A DNA stretch of 64,000 bases, taken from NCBI GenBank assembly GCA_949752795.1, contig OX457070.1, positions 33,947,574 through 34,011,573 on the forward strand. The letters are read 5' to 3'. Shown here piece after piece: positions 1 through 9,956 of the stretch. The position numbers and the translations under genes were made by a program. The notes beneath the pieces are model-generated. The model saw only the letters and a list, made by a program, of their open reading frames with translations. It did no database searches and was not told where the DNA came from. The stretch comes from Hyperoodon ampullatus. Its lineage: Eukaryota; Chordata; Mammalia; Artiodactyla; Ziphiidae. Each line of letters starts with the position of its first letter. The first letter of the stretch is position 1.

Positions 1-1799
1 AGCAATCAGAGTAGAAAAGGAAATAAAAGGAATCCAAAGTGGAAAAGAAGAAGTAAGGCTGTCACTGTTTGCAGATAACATGATACTCTACATAGAGAAT
101 CCTAAAGATGCTACCAGAAAACTACTAGAGCTAATCAATGAAATTGATAAAGTAGCAGGATACAAAATTAATGCACAGAAATCTGTGGCATTCCTATACA
201 CTAATGATGAAAAATCTGAAAGTGAAATCAAGAAAACATTCCCATTTACCACTGCAACAAAAAGAATAAAATATCTAGGAATAAAGCTACCTAAGGAGAC
301 AAAAGACCTGTATGCAGAAAATTATAAGACAGTGATGAAAGAAATTAAAGGTGATACAAATAGATGGAGAGAGATACCATGTTCCTGGATTAGAAGAATC
401 AACATTGTGAAAATGATTGTACTACCCAAAGCAATCTACAGATTCAATGCAATCCCTATCAAACGACCACTGGCATTTTTCACACAACTAGAACAAAAAA
501 TTTCACAATTTCTATGGAAACACAAAAGATCCCGAATAGCCAAAGCAATCTGGAGAACGAAACACAGAGCTCCAGGAATCAGGCTCTCCGATTTCAGACT
601 ATACTACAAAGCTACAGTAATCCAGACACTATGGTACTGGCACAAAAACAGAAAGACACATCAATGGAACAGGATAGAAATCTCAGAGATAAACCCACGC
701 ACATATGGTCACCGTATCTTTGATAAAGAAGGCAGAAATGTACAGTGGAGAAAGGACAGCCTCTTCAATAAGTGGTGCTGGGAAAACTGGACAGGGACAC
801 GTACAACTATGAGATTAGGTCAATCCCTAACGTGTACACAAAAATAAGCTCAAAATGGATTAAAGACCTAAATGGAAGGCCTGAAACTATCAAACTCTTA
901 GAGGAAAACATAGGCAGAACTTTCTATGTCATAAATCACAGCAAGATCCTTTTTAACCCAACTCCTAGAGAAATGGAAATAAAAACAAACAAACAAAAAA
1001 AACAAATGGGACCTAATGAAACTTAAAAGCCTTTGAACAGCAAAGGAAACCATAAACAAGACCAAAAGACAACCCTCAGAATGGGAGAAAATATTTGCAA
1101 ATGCAGAAACAGACAAAGGAGTAATCTCCAAAATTTATGAGCAGCACATGCAGCTCAATAGCAAAAAAACAAACAAACCAATCGAAAAATGGGCAGAAGA
1201 CCTAAATAGACATTTCTCCAAAGAAGATATAAAGACTGCCAACAAACACATGAAAGAATGCTCAACATCATTAATCATTATAGAAATGCAAATCAAAAGT
1301 ACAATCAGATATCATCTCACACCAGTCAGAATTGCCATCATCCAAAAATCTAGAAACAATAAATGCTGGAGAGGGTGTGGAGAAAAGGGAACACTCTTGC
1401 ACTGCTGGTGGGAATGTGAATTGGTACAGCCACTATGGAGAACAGTATGGAGGTTCCGGAAAAAACTACAAGTAGAACTACCATATGACCCGGCAATCCC
1501 ACTACTGGGCATATACCCTGAGAAAACCATAATTCAGAAAGAGTCATGTTCCAAAATGTTCATTGCAGATCTACTTTACAATAGCCCGGAGATGGAAACA
1601 ACCTAAGTGTCCATCATCCGATGAATGGATAAAGAAGATGTGGCACATATATACAATGGAATATTACGCAGCCATGAAAAGAAATGAAATTGAACTATTT
1701 GTAATCAGGTGGATAGACCTTGAGTCTGTCATACAGAGTGAAGCAAGTCAGAAAGAGAAAGACAAATACCATATGCTAACACATATATATGGAAGTTAA
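1..1799 (+). pseudogene. L1 ORF2 remnant of U0 (RT palm to C-terminus)
   Basis: Open from base 2 to 847 in the RT frame. Then a 1-base loss moves the true frame to the stretch ending at 1026, where the A-rich tract shifts it again. The CCHC-bearing stretch is 1148-1606 and the last stretch 1563-1799 ends at the natural ORF2 stop. In the metal-binding motif the second Asp codon is AAC (77-79), which would remove RT catalysis even without the other breaks. Confidence 0.93.
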
Positions 1800-2124
1800 G
1801 AAAAAAAAATGTCATGAAGAACCAGGGGTAAAACAGGAATAAAGACACAGACCTACTTGAGAATGGACTTGAGGATATGGGGAGGGGGAAGGGTAAGCTG
1901 TGACAAAGTGAGACAGAGGCATGGACATATATATACACTACCAAACATAATGTAGATAGCTAGTGGGAAGCAGCCACATAGCACAGGGAGATCAGCTCGG
2001 TGCTTTGTGACCGAATGGAGGGGTGGGATAGGGATGGTGGGAGGGAGGGAGATGCAAGAGGGAAGGGATATGGGAACAGATGTATATGTATAACTGATTC
2101 ACTGTGTTATAAAGCAGAAACTAA
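1800..2124 (+). other. L1 3' UTR (U0; same layout in every unit)
   Basis: About 325 bp between the ORF2 stop and the unit junction. It begins with an A tract, then a purine-rich stretch (atggggagggggaaggg at about 1878), the ATATATATACACTACC segment and the G-rich tract. It matches, as I recall it, the 3' UTR of young cetartiodactyl L1 elements as far as ataaagcagaaactaa at 2109-2124, just short of the usual L1 3' end. No polyadenylation signal with a following poly(A) tail is present. Equivalent regions begin at 5703, 9604, 13504, 17403, 21302, 25201, 29100, 32999, 36900, 40799, 44698, 48598, 52499, 56400 and 60531. Confidence 0.85.
2020..2049 (+). other. Potential G-quadruplex in L1 3' UTR (one per unit)
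   Basis: Six G-runs of three or more within 30 bases, separated by loops of 1-5 bases (ggggtgggataggg at the start, gggagggaggg at the end). This fits the pattern for intramolecular G-quadruplex on the + strand and, in RNA, in the sense transcript. A G-rich tract in this position is a known conserved feature of mammalian L1 3' UTRs. Copies begin at 5924, 9825, 13725, 17624, 21523, 25422, 29321, 33220, 37120, 41019 (altered), 44919, 48820, 52721, 56620 and 60752. Folding is predicted only from the pattern. Confidence 0.7.
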
Positions 2125-2151
2125 TTTTAAGAAAAAATTTTACAAAAAAAT
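2125..2151 (+). other. Unit-to-unit junction filler (U0/U1)
   Basis: 27 bp of A/T-rich sequence (ttttaagaaaaaatttta then caaaaaaat) between the last recognisable L1 3' UTR bases and the first endonuclease bases (aaggacactac). It is not part of the L1 3' UTR or ORF2 as I know them. It recurs at each of the 16 junctions with one common A/C variant (aaaaatttt or acatttt) and one altered copy before U2. It may be left from the original insertion's flank or poly(A) tail. Confidence 0.7.
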
Positions 2152-2813
2152 AAGGACACTACGTAATGATCAAGGGCTCGATCCAAGAAGAAGATCTAAC
2201 AATTGTAAGTAATTATGAACCCAACATAGGAGCACCTCAATACAGAGGGCAGATACTAACAGCCATAAAAGGGGAAATCAACAGTAACACATTCACAGTA
2301 GGGGACTTTAACACCCCACTTTCACCAATGGACAGATCATCCAAAATGAAAATAAATACGGAAACACAAGCTTTAAATGATACATTAAACAAGATGCACT
2401 TAATTGATATTTATAGGAAATTCCATCCAAAAACTACAGAATACACATTGTTCTCAAGTGCTCATGGAACATTCTCAAGGATAGATCATATCTTGGGTCA
2501 CAAATCAAGCCTTGTTAAATTTAAGAAAATTGAAATTGTATCAAGTACCTTTTCCTAACACAACGCAATGACACTAGATATCAATTACAGGAAAAGATCT
2601 GTAAAAGATACAAACACATGGAGGCTAAACAATACACTACTTAATAACGAAGTGATCACTGATGAAATCAAAGGGGAAATTTTAAAATACCTAGAAACAA
2701 ATAACAATGGAGACACAACGACCCAAAACCTATGGGATGCATCAAAAGCAGTTATAAGAGGGACGTTTATAGCAATAAATGCCACCTTAAGAAACAGGAA
2801 ACATCTCGAATAA
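2152..2813 (+). pseudogene. U1: L1 endonuclease domain remnant
   Basis: The C-terminal part of the L1 apurinic-like endonuclease, which in an intact L1 nicks target DNA. Similarity starts at about residue 100 of ORF2 protein, so the N-terminal catalytic Asn and Glu of the family are missing. Still visible are the GDFN motif (Asp 2304-2306, Asn 2310-2312), the RIDH motif (Asp 2484-2486) and Asp-to-stop in the SDH motif (TAA 2556-2558). The frame continues after the TAA until 2813, where a 1-base loss near 2790 ends it. The first ATG at 2166 is an internal Met, not a gene start. Confidence 0.93.
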
Positions 2814-3403
2814 ACAACCTGACCTTGCACCTAAAGCTATTAGAGAAAGAAGAAGAAAAATACCCCAAAATTAGCAGAAGGAAAGAAATCATAAAAATCA
2901 GATCAGAAATAAATGAAAAAGAAATGAAGGAAACGATACCAAAGCTCAATAAAACTAAAAGCTGGTTCTTTGAGAACATAAACAAAATTGACAAACCATT
3001 AGCCACACTCATCAAGAAAAAAAGGGAGAAGACTCAAACCAATAGAATTAGAAATGAAAAAGGAGAAGTAACAACTGACACTGCAGAAATACAAAAGATC
3101 ATGAGAGATTACTACAAGCAACTCTATGCCACTAAAATGGACAACCTGGAGGAATTGGACCAATTCTTAGAAATGCACAACCTGCCAAGACTGAATCAGG
3201 AAGAAATAGAAAATATGAACAGGCCAATCACAAACACTGAAATTGAAACTGTGATTAAAAATCTTCCAACACACAAAAGCCCAGGACCAGAGGGCTTCAC
3301 AGGCAAATTGTATCGATCATTTAGAGAAGAGCTCACACGTATCCTTCTCAAACTCTTCCAAAATATAGCACAGGGAGGAACACTCCCAAGCTCATTATAC
3401 TAG
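2732..3403 (+). pseudogene. U1: L1 ORF2 linker and N-terminal RT region
   Basis: The authentic ORF2 frame after the linker deletion: a Lys/Glu-rich helical stretch, then the SWFFENINKIDKPLA and KSPGPEGFTGKLY segments that precede the RT fingers. It stops at TAG 3401-3403, where intact L1 elements of this type have a Glu codon (GAG). The part before about 2790 is out of frame and not real protein. Confidence 0.92.
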
Positions 3404-4750
3404 GCCACCATCACCTTGATACCAAAACCAGACAAGGATGTCACAAAGAAAGAAAACTACAGGTCAATATCACTGATGAACATAGATGCACAAATCCTCA
3501 ACAAAATACTAGCAAACAGAATCCAACAGCACATTAAAAGGATCATACATCATAATCAAGTGGGGTTTCTTCCAGGAATGCAAGGATTCTTCAATATATG
3601 CAAATCAATCAACGTCATACACCATATTAGCAAATTGAAGGAGAAAAACCAGAGGATCATCTCAATAGATGCAGAGAAAGCTTTGGACAAAATTCAACAC
3701 CCATTTATGATAAAAACCCTGCAGGAAGGAGGCACAGAGGGAACTTTCCTCAACATAATAAAGGCCATATATGACAAATCCACAGCCAACATCATCCTCA
3801 ATGGTGAAAAACTGAAAGCATTTCCACTAAGATCAGGAACAAGACAAGGTTGCCCACTCTCACCACTCTTATTCAACATAATTTTGGAAGGTTTAGACAC
3901 AGCAATCAGAGTAGAAAAGGAAATAAAAGGAATCCAAAGCGGAGAAGAAGAAGTAAAGCTGTCACTGTTTGCAGATGACATGATACTCTACATGGAGAAT
4001 CCTAAAGATGCTACCAGAAAACTACTAGAGCTAATCAATGAAATTGATAAAGTAGCAGGATACAAAATTAATGCACAGAAATCTGTGGCATTCCTATACA
4101 CTAATGATGAAAAATCTGAAAGTGAAATCAAGAAAACATTCCCATTTACCACTGCAACAAAAAGAATAAAATATCTAGGAATAAAGCTACCTAAGGAGAC
4201 AAAAGACCTGTATGCAGAAAATTATTATAAGACAGTGATGAAAGAAATTAAAGGTGATACAAATAGATGGAGAGAGATACCATGTTCCTGGATTACAAGT
4301 ATCAACATTGTGAAAATGATTGTACTACCCAAAGCAATCTACAGATTCAATGCAATCCCTATCAAACGACCACTGGCATTTTTCACACAACTAGAACAAA
4401 AAATTTCACAATTTCTATGGAAACACAAAAGATCCCGAATAGCCAAAGCAATCTGGAGAACGAAACACAGAGCTCCAGGAATCAGGCTCTCCGATTTCAG
4501 ACTATACTACAAAGCTACAGTAATCCAGACAGTATGGTACTGGCACAAAAACAGAAAGACACATCAATGGAACAGGATAGAAATCTCAGAGATAAACCCA
4601 CGCACATATGGTCACCGTATCTTTGATAAAGGAGGCAGGAATGTACAGTGGAGAAAGGACAGCCTCTTCAATAAGTGGTCCTGGGAAAACTGGACAGGGA
4701 CACGTACAACTATGAGATTAGGTCAATCCCTAACGTGTACACAAAAATAA
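3404..4750 (+). pseudogene. U1: L1 reverse transcriptase core
   Basis: Best-preserved protein segment. Non-LTR RT motifs in order: the ISLMNIDA segment (3467 on), motif A with Asp at 3668-3670 ([10 protein letters not shown]; Leu replaces the usual Phe), the [12 protein letters not shown] motif B and motif C FADD with Asp codons at 3974-3979. The thumb with the LGIKLP and [11 protein letters not shown] segments follows. The open frame comes directly after the TAG; no ATG starts it and TTG at 3416 is simply Leu. It ends at 4748-4750 after a 1-base loss near 4727. An extra Tyr codon near 4226 is shared only with U2. Confidence 0.94.
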
Positions 4751-5505
4751 GCTCAAAATGGATTAAAGACCTAAATGGAAGGCCTGAAACTATCAAACTC
4801 TTAGAGGAAAACATAGGCAGAACTCTCTATGTCATAAATCACAGCAAGATCCTTTTTAACCCAACTCCTAGAGAAATGGAAATAAAAACAACAACAAAAA
4901 AAAACAAATGGGACCTAATGAAACTTAAAAGCCTTTGAACAGCAAAGGAAACCATAAACAAGACCAAAAGACAACCCTCAGAATGGGAGAAAATATTTGC
5001 AAATGCAGAAACAGACAAAGGAGTAATCTCCAAAATTTATGAGCAGCTCATGCAGCTCAATAGCAAAAAAACAAACAACCCAATCGAAAAATGGGCAGAA
5101 GACCTAAATAGACATTTCTCCAAAGAAGATATAAAGACTGCCAACAAACACATGAAAGAATGCTCAACATCATTAATCATTATAGAAATGCAAATCAAAA
5201 GTACAATCAGATATCATCTCACACCAGTCAGAATTGCCATCATCCAAAAATCTAGAAACAATAAATGCTGGAGAGGGTGTGGAGAAAAGGGAACACTCTT
5301 GCACTGCTGGTGGGAATGTGAATTGGTACAGCCACTATGGAGAACAGTATGGAGGTTCCGGAAAAAAACTACAAGTAGAACTACCATATGACCCGGCAAT
5401 CCCACTACTGGGCATATACCCTGAGAAAACCATAATTCAGAAAGAGTCATGTTCCAAAATGTTCATTGCAGATCTACTTTACAATAGCCCGGAGATGGAA
5501 ACAAC
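4728..5505 (+). pseudogene. U1: L1 ORF2 C-terminal segment with CCHC motif
   Basis: Frame after the second deletion: the [10 protein letters not shown] and LLEENIG segments, broken by TGA at 4936-4938 (Cys codon in intact relatives), then the [21 protein letters not shown] segment (each part within 5050-5391). The Cys-x3-Cys-x7-His-x4-Cys motif near 5270-5325 is the family's C-terminal zinc-knuckle-like element. An extra A near 5367, private to U1, shifts the frame to the stretch ending at 5509. Confidence 0.9.
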
Positions 5506-5702
5506 CTAAGTGTCCATCATCCGATGAATGGATAAAGAAGGTGTGGCACATATATACAATGGAATATTACGCAGCCATGAAAAGAAATGAAATTGAACTA
5601 TTTGTAATCAGGTGGATAGACCTTGAGTCTGTCATACAGAGTGAAGCAAGTCAGAAAGAGAAAGACAAATACCATATGCTAACACATATATATGGAAGTT
5701 AA
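5466..5702 (+). pseudogene. U1: extreme C-terminus of L1 ORF2
   Basis: After a 1-base gain near 5478 the authentic frame is the one containing [18 protein letters not shown] and MWHIYTMEYYAAMKR. It ends at TAA 5700-5702 at the natural ORF2 terminus. The same segment is intact in all units that include it. Confidence 0.92.
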
Positions 5703-6053
5703 GAAAAAAAAAATGTCATGAAGAACCAGGGGTAAAACAGGAATAAAGACACAGACCTACTTGAGAATGGACTTGAGGATATGGGGAGGGGGAAGGGTAA
5801 GCTGTGACAAAGTGAGACAGAGGCATGGACATATATATACACTACCAAACATAATGTAGATAGCTAGTGGGAAGCAGCCACATAGCACAGGGAGATCAGC
5901 TCGGTGCTTTGTGACCGAATGGAGGGGTGGGATAGGGATGGTGGGAGGGAGGGAGATGCAAGAGGGAAGGGATATGGGAACAGATGTATATGTATAACTG
6001 ATTCACTGTGTTATAAAGCAGAAACTAATTTTAAGAAAAAATTTTACAAAAGT

Positions 6054-9000
6054 AAGGACACTACGTAATGATCAAGGGCTCCATCCAAGGAGAAGATCTA
6101 ACAATTGTAAGTATTTATGAACCCAACATAGGAGCACCTCAATACAGAGGGCAGATACTAACAGCCATAAAAGGGGAAATCAACAGTAACACATTCACAG
6201 TAGGGGACTTTAACACCCCACTTTCACCAATGGACAGGTCATCCAAAATGAAAATAAATACGGAAACACAAGCTTTAAATGATACATTAAACAAGATGCA
6301 CTTAATTGATATTTATAGGAAATTCCATCCAAAAACAACAGAATACACATTGTTCTCAAGTGCTCATGGAACATTCTCAAGGATAGATCATATCTTGGGT
6401 CACAAATCAAGCCTTGTTAAATTTAAGAAAATTGAAATTGTATCAAGTACCTTTTCCGACCACAACGCAATGAGACTAGATATCAATTACAGGAAAAGAT
6501 CTGTAAAAGATACAAACACATGGAGGCTAAACAATACACTACTTAATAACGAAGTGATCACTGATGAAATCAAAGGGGAAATTTTAAAATACCTAGAAAC
6601 AAATAACAATGGAGACACAACGACCCAAAACCTATGGGATGCATCAAAAGCAGTTATAAGAGGGACGTTTATAGCAATAAATGCCACCTTAAGAAACAGG
6701 AAACATCTCGAATAAACAACCTGACCTTGCACCTAAAGCTATTAGAGAAAGAAGAAGAAAAATACCCCAAAATTAGCAGAAGGAAAGAAATCATAAAAAT
6801 CAGATCAGAAATAAATGAAAAAGAAATGAAGGAAACGATACCAAAGCTCAATAAAACTAAAAGCTGGTTCTTTGAGAACATAAACAAAATTGACAAACCA
6901 TTAGCCACACTCATCAAGAAAAAAAGGGAGAAGACTCAAACCAATAGAATTAGAAATGAAAAAGGAGAAGTAACAACTGACACTGCAGAAATACAAAAGA
7001 TCATGAGAGATTACTACAAGCAACTCTATGCCACTAAAATGGACAACCTGGAGGAATTGGACCAATTCTTAGAAATGCACAACCTGCCAAGACTGAATCA
7101 GGAAGAAATAGAAAATATGAACAGGCCAATCACAAACACTGAAATTGAAACTGTGATTAAAAATCTTCCAACACACAAAAGCCCAGGACCAGAGGGCTTC
7201 ACAGGCAAATTGTATCGATCATTTAGAGAAGAGCTCACACGTATCCTTCTCAAACTCTTCCAAAATATAGCACAGGGAGGAACACTCCCAAGCTCATTAT
7301 ACTAGGCCACCATCACCTTGATACCAAAACCAGACAAGGATGTCACAAAGAAAGAAAACTACAGGTCAATATCACTGATGAACATAGATGCACAAATCCT
7401 CAACAAAATACTAGCAAACAGAATCCAACAGCACATTAAAAGGATCATACATCATAATCAAGTGGGGTTTCTTCCAGGAATGCAAGGATTCTTCAATATA
7501 TGCAAATCAATCAACGTCATACACCATATTAGCAAATTGAAGGAGAAAAACCAGAGGATCATCTCAATAGATGCAGAGAAAGCTTTGGACAAAATTCAAC
7601 ACCCATTTATGATAAAAACCCTGCAGGAAGGAGGCACAGAGGGAACTTTCCTCAACATAATAAAGGCCATATATGACAAACCCACAGCCAACATCATCCT
7701 CAATGGTGAAAAACTGAAAGCATTTCCACTAAGATCAGGAACAAGACAAGGTTGCCCACTCTCACCACTCTTATTCAACATAATTTTGGAAGGTTTAGAC
7801 ACAGCAATCAGAGTAGAAAAGGAAATAAAAGGAATCCAAAGCGGAAAAGAAGAAGTAAAGCTGTCACTGTTTGCAGATGACATGATACTCTACATGGAGA
7901 ATCCTAAAGATGCTACCAGAAAACTACTAGAGCTAATCAATGAAATTGATAAAGTAGCAGGATACAAAATTAATGCACAGAAATCTGTGGCATTCCTATA
8001 CACTAATGATGAAAAATCTGAAAGTGAAATCAAGAAAACATTCCCATTTACCACTGCAACAAAAAGAATAAAATATCTGGAAATAAAGCTACCTAAGGAG
8101 ACAAAAGACCTGTATGCAGAAAATTATTATAAGACAGTGATGAAAGAAATTAAAGGTGATACAAATAGATGGAGAGAGATACCATGTTCCTGGATTACAA
8201 GTATCAACATTGTGAAAATGATTGTACTACCCAAAGCAATCTACAGATTCAATGCAATCCCTATCAAACGACCACTGGCATTTTTCACACAACTAGAACA
8301 ACAAATTTCACAATTTCTATGGAAACACAAAAGATCCCGAATAGCCAAAGCAATCTGGAGAACGAAACACAGAGCTCCAGGAATCAGGCTCTCCGATTTC
8401 AGACTATACTACAAAGCTACAGTAATCCAGACAGTATGGTACTGGCACAAAAACAGAAAGACACATCAATGGAACAGGATAGAAATCTCAGAGATAAACC
8501 CACGCACATATGGTCACCGTATCTTTGATAAAGGAGGCAGGAATGTACAGTGGAGAAAGGACAGCCTCTTCAATAAGTGGTGCTGGGAAAACTGGACAGG
8601 GACACGTACAACTATGAGATTAGGTCAATACCTAACGTGTACACAAAAATAAGCTCAAAATGGATTAAAGACCTAAATGGAAGGCCTGAAACTATCAAAC
8701 TCTTAGAGGAAAACATAGGCAGAACTCCCTATGTCATAAATCACAGCAAGATCCTTTTTAACCCAACTCCTAGAGAAATGGAAATAAAAACAACAACAAA
8801 AAAAAACAAATGGGACCTAATGAAACTTAAAAGCCTTTGAACAGCAAAGGAAACCATAAACAAGACCAAAAGACAACCCTCAGAATGGGAGAAAATATTT
8901 GCAAATGCAGAAACAGACAAAGGAGTAATCTCCAAAATTTATGAGCAGCACATGCAGCTCAATAGCAAAAAAACAAACAACCCAATCGAAAAATGGGCAG

Positions 9001-9603
9001 AAGACCTAAATAGACATTTCTCCAAAGAAGATATAAAGACTGCCAACAAACACATGAAAGAATGCTCAACATCATTAATCATTATAGAAATGCAAATCAA
9101 AAGTACAATCAGATATCATCTCACACCAGTCAGAATTGCCATCATCCAAAAATCTAGAAACAATAAATGCTGGAGAGGGTGTGGAGAAAAGGGAACACTC
9201 TTGCACTGCTGGTGGGAATGTGATTTGGTACAGCCACTATGGAGAACAGTATGGAGGTTCCTGAAAAAACTACAAGTAGAACTACCATATGACACGGCAA
9301 TCCCACTACTGGGCATATACCCTGAGAAAACCATAATTCAGAAAGAGTCATGTTCCAAAATGTTCATTGCAGATCTACTTTACAATAGCCCGGAGATGGA
9401 AACAACCTAAGTGTCCATCATCCGATGAATGGATAAAGAAGATGTGGCACATATATACAATGGAATATTACGCAGCCATGAAAAGAAATGAAATTGAACT
9501 ATTTGTAATCAGGTGGATAGACCTTGAGTCTGTCATACAGAGTGAAGCAAGTCAGAAAGAGAAAGACAAATACCATATGCTAACACATATATATGGAAGT
9601 TAA
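6054..9603 (+). pseudogene. L1 ORF2 remnant of U2
   Basis: Endonuclease remnant open 6068-6715 with the SDH motif kept; linker 6634-7305; RT core 7318-8652 (444 codons, FADD present); then stretches ending at 8840 (TGA), 8952-9410 and 9367-9603. Among the complete units only U2, U3 and U15 keep the endonuclease remnant open through the SDH motif. Confidence 0.93.
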
Positions 9604-9956
9604 GAAAAAAAAAATGTCATGAAGAACCAGGGGTAAAACAGGAATAAAGACACAGACCTACTTGACAATGGACTTGAGGATATGGGGAGGGGAAAGGGTA
9701 AGCTGTGACAAAGTGAGACAGAGGCATGGACATATATATACACTACCAAACATAATGTAGATAGCTAGTGGGAAGCAGCCACATAGCACAGGGAGATCAG
9801 CTCGTTGCTTTGTGACCGAATGGAGGGGTGGGATAGGGATGGTGGGAGGGAGGGAGATGCAAGAGGGAAGGGATATGGGAACAGATGTATATGTATAACT
9901 GATTCACTGTGTTATAAAGCAGAAACTAATTTTAAGAAAACATTTTACAAAAAAAT
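6054..9956 (+). mobile_element. Unit U2, subtype A
   Basis: 3,903 bp, closest to U1: it shares the TAT duplication, SWITSIN, the Met of MENPKD and the A-tract form acaacaac near 8790. It differs in keeping the endonuclease Ser-Asp-His motif (GAC, where most units have TAA) and in reading SIYEPN. Private changes include Gly to Glu in YLEIKL, Gln in LEQQIS and Asp in the CCHC segment (WECDLVQ). G-rich tract at 9825-9854. Confidence 0.95.

Larger units (their letters stand above)
1..2151 (+). mobile_element. Unit U0 (3' part only), subtype A, FADN variant
   Basis: The window opens inside the RT domain, a few codons before the catalytic motif. A-type markers are His in the YGHRIF segment (shared with U1, U2 and U11-U14), Arg in [10 protein letters not shown] and an uninterrupted CAG at the later CAG/TAG site near 1149. 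Unlike U1 and U2 it reads SWIRRIN. Bases 71-79 encode Phe-Ala-Asp-Asn-type sequence in place of the catalytic FADD, a change otherwise seen only in U15. It also has a private Leu (TLWYW). The ORF2 stop is at 1797-1799 and the G-rich tract at 2020-2049. Confidence 0.93.
2152..6053 (+). mobile_element. Unit U1, subtype A (reference unit)
   Basis: First complete unit, 3,902 bp. A-type markers include a KYLE segment, TQNLW, AVIRGTF, LATLIKKK and MHLIDIY in the endonuclease/linker part. It reads SNYEPN where most units read SIYEPN, a variant shared only with U15. It shares with U2 an extra TAT (two Tyr codons at about 4226, AENYYKTV) and the Thr-Ser pair of SWITSIN. A private extra A near 5367 shifts the frame in the C-terminal segment. 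The junction to U2 is slightly altered (acaaaagtaagg). Confidence 0.95.

Noticed and set aside
1148..1606. A separate zinc-knuckle protein gene (CCHC frame of 113-156 codons)
   Set aside because: It is the L1 ORF2 C-terminal segment left open between a stop and a frameshift. The ATG is an internal codon.
2000..2212. Recurrent 70-72-codon frame in the 3' UTR across the junction
   Set aside because: It is translated from the G-rich tract and junction filler, has no ATG at its start and resembles no protein family.
2166..2558. ATG at 2166 (and equivalents) as the start of a small endonuclease gene
   Set aside because: It is an internal Met of ORF2. The N-terminal half of the domain with essential residues is missing, and no promoter is seen in the 3' UTR just upstream.
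3694..3981. Recurrent 95-codon open frame on the minus strand (and its copies each 3.9 kb)
   Set aside because: It lies antisense to the RT core and recurs only because the unit does. It has no promoter or recognisable domain.
3416..4750. A bacterial-type RT system (retron, group II intron or diversity-generating element) encoded by the recurrent RT frames
   Set aside because: The frames match mammalian L1 ORF2 along their whole length, with L1 endonuclease upstream, the L1 CCHC segment downstream and a L1 3' UTR. The mammalian SINE settles the host type.
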